Source of the DNA: JBFWYO01 sp050186335
GTDB taxonomy: Bacteria > Pseudomonadota > Alphaproteobacteria > Bin65
Direction: 5' to 3'
NCBI GenBank assembly: GCA_050186335.1
Contig: JBFWYO010000066.1
Coordinates: 1-26,738, forward strand
DNA: 26,738 bases
Shown: in pieces, positions 23,525 through 26,738 of the stretch
Position numbering within the stretch: position 1 is the stretch's first letter
How the letters are laid out: the number at the start of each line of letters is the position of its first letter
The notes under the pieces: generated by a model
What the model was told of the DNA's origin: nothing
What the model saw: only the letters and a program-made list of their open reading frames with translations
The model's database searches: none
Position numbers and translations under genes: made by a program

Positions 23525-24651
23525 ATGGCCGACCGTCATTCGACGATCATTATCGTCGACGATCGCGTGACCAATCGTAAGGTCTTGGCCGGGCTTGCCA
23601 CCAATATCGAACCGGGCATCGAGGTCGAGACGTTTCCCGAAGCGGAATCGGCGCTCAAGCATTTGGGCCAGCATGTGCCCGATTTGATCGTCACCGATTT
23701 CAACATGCCAGGCATGAACGGGGCGGAGTTCATCCGCGCGCTGCGCAAATTGCCGCGCTGCGGGGATGTGCCGGTCGTCGTGGTGACCTCCTACGAGGAT
23801 AAGGAATACCGCCTGCTCGCGCTCGACGCGGGCGCCACCGATTACCTGATCAGCCCGGTCGATCACCGCGAATTCACCAGCCGAGCGCGAAATCTTCTTG
23901 CCCTGCGCCGGCAACGCGACGCGCGCGAACGCGCCGAACTGCAATCCCGCGCCAAGACCGAGTTTCTTGCCAATATGAGCCACGAGCTCCGCACGCCGCT
24001 CAACGCCATCATCGGCTTTGCCGACATGATGCACGGCCAGATCATGGGCCCCTTGGGCGGACCCAAATACGTCGAGTACGCCGAGGATATCGGCAATTCG
24101 GCGCGCCATCTGCGCGCGGTTATTCAGAACATCCTCGACATGTCCCTGCTCGAGCAAGGCAAGCTGGAAATCATGCCGACCGATCTGGATATCGGCGCCA
24201 TTCTCGTCGATGCCGCGCGGACCTTTGCCGGGCCGGCCAGGAAGCCGGGCTGCAGTTCAACGCGTCGATCCCGGACGGCCTGCCGCGCGTACGCGCCGAC
24301 GAAACCAAGCTCCGGCAGATTCTGTTCAACCTGTTGTCGAACGCGGTCAAATTCACCCCGAAGGGCGGCCGAGTCGGGTTGGATGTCAAACGTGCGATCG
24401 ACGGCGCTTTATATATCGCCGTCAACGACACCGGGATCGGCATGAGCCCAAAAGAGGTCGAAACCGCCAGAATCGCCTTCGCCCAGGTGTTCAGCGACCC
24501 GTTCACCAAGAAATATCAGGGCGCCGGGCTCGGCCTCTCGCTCGCTTCCGGGCTGGTACAGCGCCATGGCGGCGAACTGATGATCAAGAGTGCTCCGGGC
24601 CGCGGGACCACGGTGACGGTCAAGCTGCCGGCCGAAATAATTATTCATTAA
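23525..24651 (+). pseudogene. Receiver-histidine kinase interrupted by a single-base frameshift
   Basis: From ATG 23525 (GGGAG 6 nt upstream) the frame encodes a receiver with acceptor Asp58 (VTDFNMPG) and a HisKA with His153 (MSHELRTPLN). Around 24238 the kinase homology leaves this frame. It continues one base back, reading QEAGLQFNASIPDG, then LLSNAVKFTP (N box), DTGIGM, GAGLGLSLA, and the stop at 24649-24651. Adding one C to the GCCAG at 24236-24240 would give GCCCAG and restore a full kinase of about 375 residues. Left in its first frame the protein ends at 24445 without an ATPase domain. The receiver has Ser110 where Lys is usual (YLISPVD) and resembles RpfG-type receivers. Real mutation and sequencing error are both possible. 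Confidence 0.85.
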
Positions 24652-24731
24652 CTTATAAATTAACCATTTCTTTACGACGTCGGCCCCAAATTTTAACGTC
24701 TCCGTGAATCATCAGCTTCGTAAAGAGTTAA
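24648..24731 (+). promoter_or_regulatory. AT-rich promoter region with CtrA-like motifs
   Basis: Within an otherwise GC-rich sequence this stretch holds TTAA at 24648-24651, the half-site TTAACCAT at 24660-24667, and further TTAA at 24693-24696 and 24728-24731. The first two TTAA are 8 nt apart, one more than the classical CtrA spacing. The region lies directly before the RpfC-like kinase gene at 24789. Confidence 0.35.
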
Positions 24732-24788
24732 CTAAGCGGATGCTAGAGAGAGACAGACCGGCGACTGTCCGCGACCAGGGGACCGGAA

Positions 24789-26738
24789 ATGAAAAGGGCA
24801 CAAAACAGCCCGCGCGCCGCAGGCACGGCGACGCGGTCACTGTTCGAGAGGCTGAACGAACGAACCGACAGTGAGCACGAGCAGGCGCTCGTCCGCATTG
24901 GCATCGGCGTGTTCATCATGGCCTATCTGATCACGCTTGGGCTGATCTACGGCTTCGCCAATCCGGCCGTTCAATACCCGAAGTTCATCGCCATCGGCGG
25001 AATCGCGATCGCCATCGCGGTGTTCTGGCACATTTGCCGGAGCCCGGCGGTCAACCCCGCGCGCCGCGTGTTTGCGAACGTGATCGACAATCTCAGTCTG
25101 TCGATCTTCCTGTATTTCGGCGGCGAGTTGACCGCGCCGTTCTACGCCGTCTATTTGTGGTTCACGTTCGGTTGCGGCTTCCGCTACGGCAACCGCTACC
25201 TCGCGATTTCAACCGTGCTGAGCCTGGTCGGGTTCGGCACGGTGGTCCTGTTCACGCCGTTCTGGGCGGAGATGCCGGGCCTGTCGGCCGGCATGCTGGT
25301 GGCGCTTATAGCCCTGCCGGCCTATGTCTCGACGCTGATCAAGAAGCTGACCGAGGCGAAGGCCGAAGCCGAAGCCGCGAGCCGCGCCAAGAGCCGTTTC
25401 CTCGCCACGATCAGCCACGAACTGCGCACGCCGCTCAATTCCATCATCGGCCTGGGCGGGCTGATGCGCGACACGCATCTCGATGCCGAGCAGCGGGCAT
25501 TGACCCGCTCGATCAAGAGTTCGGCGCGCACCTTGTTGTCGCTGATCAACAATATCCTGGATTTCTCGCGCTTCGAAACGGGCCGCATTACCGTCACCCG
25601 AGAGCCGTTCGACATTTACAGCCTGTTCGCCGAAATCGATTCGATGTTCGTCATGCAGGCGCGCGCCAAGGGCCTGTTCTTCGGCACGCATGTCTCATCG
25701 CGCGTGCCGCAGCACCTCAAGAACGATGCACGGCATCTCCGCGACATCATCGTTAATCTGGTCGGCAACGGCGTCAAATTCACCGAGTTCGGCAAGGTCG
25801 TGATCGACGTCGATGCCGAGCACGCCACGGACGGCAAAGTGCTGCTCAAGATCGCCGTTTCGGATACCGGCATCGGCATCTCCGAGGGCCAGCGCACCAA
25901 AATCTTCGAAAGCTTCTATCAGGCCGACGACAGCATCACGCGCCGCTTTGGCGGCACTGGCCTCGGCCTGGCCATCGTCAAGCAGCTGGTCGAGGCGATC
26001 GGCGGTACGATCGCGGTCGACAGCGAAGTCGGCAAAGGCAGCCGGTTCGTCCTGCGCGTGCCGGCGGACCTGCCGATGGCCGAGGAAATGCCGGCCGTGC
26101 AGCATCTCAGCGCGGACCGCGTCTTCCTGTTGAGCCGCGAGCGCCGGACCGCCGATGTGGTCATGCGCGCAGCGCTTCGCCTCGGTACGCAAGTCAAGAT
26201 TTGCGCCGGCGCCATGGCATTGATCGAAGCCATCCGTGCGGACGGCGATCACTTGACCCGTCCGATCGTGCTGTTCGATACCGAAAACGGCGAAGTCACG
26301 GGGCCGGCTTTCGCGGCATTGCTGCGCCGCCATGCGGCGGGCAGCGAGCCGGTCATGGTGCAGGTCCGCCCGGCCGACCAGGCCGTCGGCCGCACGTTCG
26401 AAGCGGAAATGCTGGATTTCTCGTACGCCACCACGATCGATCAGCCGATCGCCGTGGATACGGTCGCGCGCGCGCTGCTGATCGCCCATTCGGTCGCGGT
26501 CGCCGGCGGCGCCGACGAGGAACTGTCGGGCGCCGAACTGGCCTCGCTGCGCCGCGGTCGGGCGCTCGATATCCTGATCGCCGAGGACAACCCGGTGAAC
26601 CGCCGCGTCATCGCCCAAATTCTGGAACGCGCCGGCCACCGCCCGATCCTGGTCGAGAACGGGGAAAAAGCCCTCAAGGCGATGGAAGATTCGCGCTTCG
26701 ACCTGGTGTTGTTGGATCTCAACATGCCGGAGATGAGC
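24789..26738 (+). CDS. RpfC-like membrane hybrid histidine kinase (partial at right edge)
   Basis: 650 residues are visible before the window ends. The N-terminal part has five or six hydrophobic helices between 36 and 184, including the YLWFTFGCGFRYGNRY and STVLSLVGFG stretches that mark RpfC-type sensors. HisKA follows with His210 (ISHELRTPLN), then HATPase with GNGVKF, DTGIGI and GTGLGL. A degenerate receiver-like segment spans about 444-575; the final receiver starts near 585 (IAEDNPVNRR) and reaches its acceptor Asp643 at the edge. RpfC senses fatty-acid DSF signals in xanthomonads; the ligand here is unknown. It follows the broken kinase gene by 137 nt. GGGGACCGGAA precedes ATG 24789. 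The C-terminal end, perhaps with an Hpt domain, lies outside. Confidence 0.9.
   Translation, partial: MKRAQNSPRAAGTATRSLFERLNERTDSEHEQALVRIGIGVFIMAYLITLGLIYGFANPAVQYPKFIAIGGIAIAIAVFWHICRSPAVNPARRVFANVIDNLSLSIFLYFGGELTAPFYAVYLWFTFGCGFRYGNRYLAISTVLSLVGFGTVVLFTPFWAEMPGLSAGMLVALIALPAYVSTLIKKLTEAKAEAEAASRAKSRFLATISHELRTPLNSIIGLGGLMRDTHLDAEQRALTRSIKSSARTLLSLINNILDFSRFETGRITVTREPFDIYSLFAEIDSMFVMQARAKGLFFGTHVSSRVPQHLKNDARHLRDIIVNLVGNGVKFTEFGKVVIDVDAEHATDGKVLLKIAVSDTGIGISEGQRTKIFESFYQADDSITRRFGGTGLGLAIVKQLVEAIGGTIAVDSEVGKGSRFVLRVPADLPMAEEMPAVQHLSADRVFLLSRERRTADVVMRAALRLGTQVKICAGAMALIEAIRADGDHLTRPIVLFDTENGEVTGPAFAALLRRHAAGSEPVMVQVRPADQAVGRTFEAEMLDFSYATTIDQPIAVDTVARALLIAHSVAVAGGADEELSGAELASLRRGRALDILIAEDNPVNRRVIAQILERAGHRPILVENGEKALKAMEDSRFDLVLLDLNMPEMS

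Noticed and set aside
24225..24250. Programmed -1 frameshifting in the kinase gene.
   Set aside because: There is no X-XXY-YYZ slippery site and no obvious stimulating stem just downstream; a lost C is simpler.

Overview
The window is GC-rich chromosomal DNA, most likely from an alphaproteobacterium. This rests on a DivK-like single-domain receiver, tripartite TRAP transport, DUF4189 and fasciclin secreted proteins, a CtrA-type half-site and a REP-like 'ATCCCGG...CCGGGAT' palindrome of the kind common in alphaproteobacterial intergenic DNA. I cannot place it to order or genus. About 20 genes are visible. Both ends are open: the left edge cuts a MetE-like gene and the right edge cuts an RpfC-like hybrid kinase.

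Left part (1-5269, + strand): the tail of a MetE-like zinc methyltransferase homologue, a 370-nt gap, then a three-gene signalling operon with two 4-nt ATGA overlaps. It encodes a soluble hybrid histidine kinase (four PAS, HisKA, HATPase, two receivers), a DivK-like single receiver, and a receiver fused to a class III adenylate cyclase. Together they look like a phosphorelay with a cAMP output.

Middle left (5336-13535, - strand): two small conserved-hypothetical genes lie downstream of a catabolic block that reads dctP-dctQ-dctM (TRAP transporter), IlvD-type dehydratase, HIBADH-type dehydrogenase, hydroxypyruvate-isomerase-type enzyme, class II aldolase. The last three resemble the tetronate (L-threonate/D-erythronate) catabolic set, but no kinase gene is present and a dehydratase is. 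The block probably imports and degrades a sugar acid.

Middle right (13837-23432): a secreted fasciclin-domain protein convergent with a DacB-type (PBP4) D,D-carboxypeptidase across a strong terminator. Next is a + strand cluster made of a core MetE-like protein, an ACMSD-type amidohydrolase and an AMP-forming acyl-CoA ligase, followed by a second, YxjG-type, MetE-like protein. After these come a secreted DUF4189 protein, a class I O-methyltransferase and dusA.

Right part (23525-26738, + strand): a receiver-HisKA-HATPase kinase broken by an apparent single-base deletion near 24238, followed by a membrane RpfC-like hybrid kinase that runs off the window. Between them is an AT-rich promoter region containing TTAA/TTAACCAT motifs.

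The points most worth a second look are the MetE-like/amidohydrolase/acyl-CoA-ligase cluster, the kinase-less sugar-acid cluster, the phosphorelay-cyclase operon, and the broken kinase beside the RpfC-like sensor. I see no CRISPR array, rRNA, tRNA, transposase or prophage.
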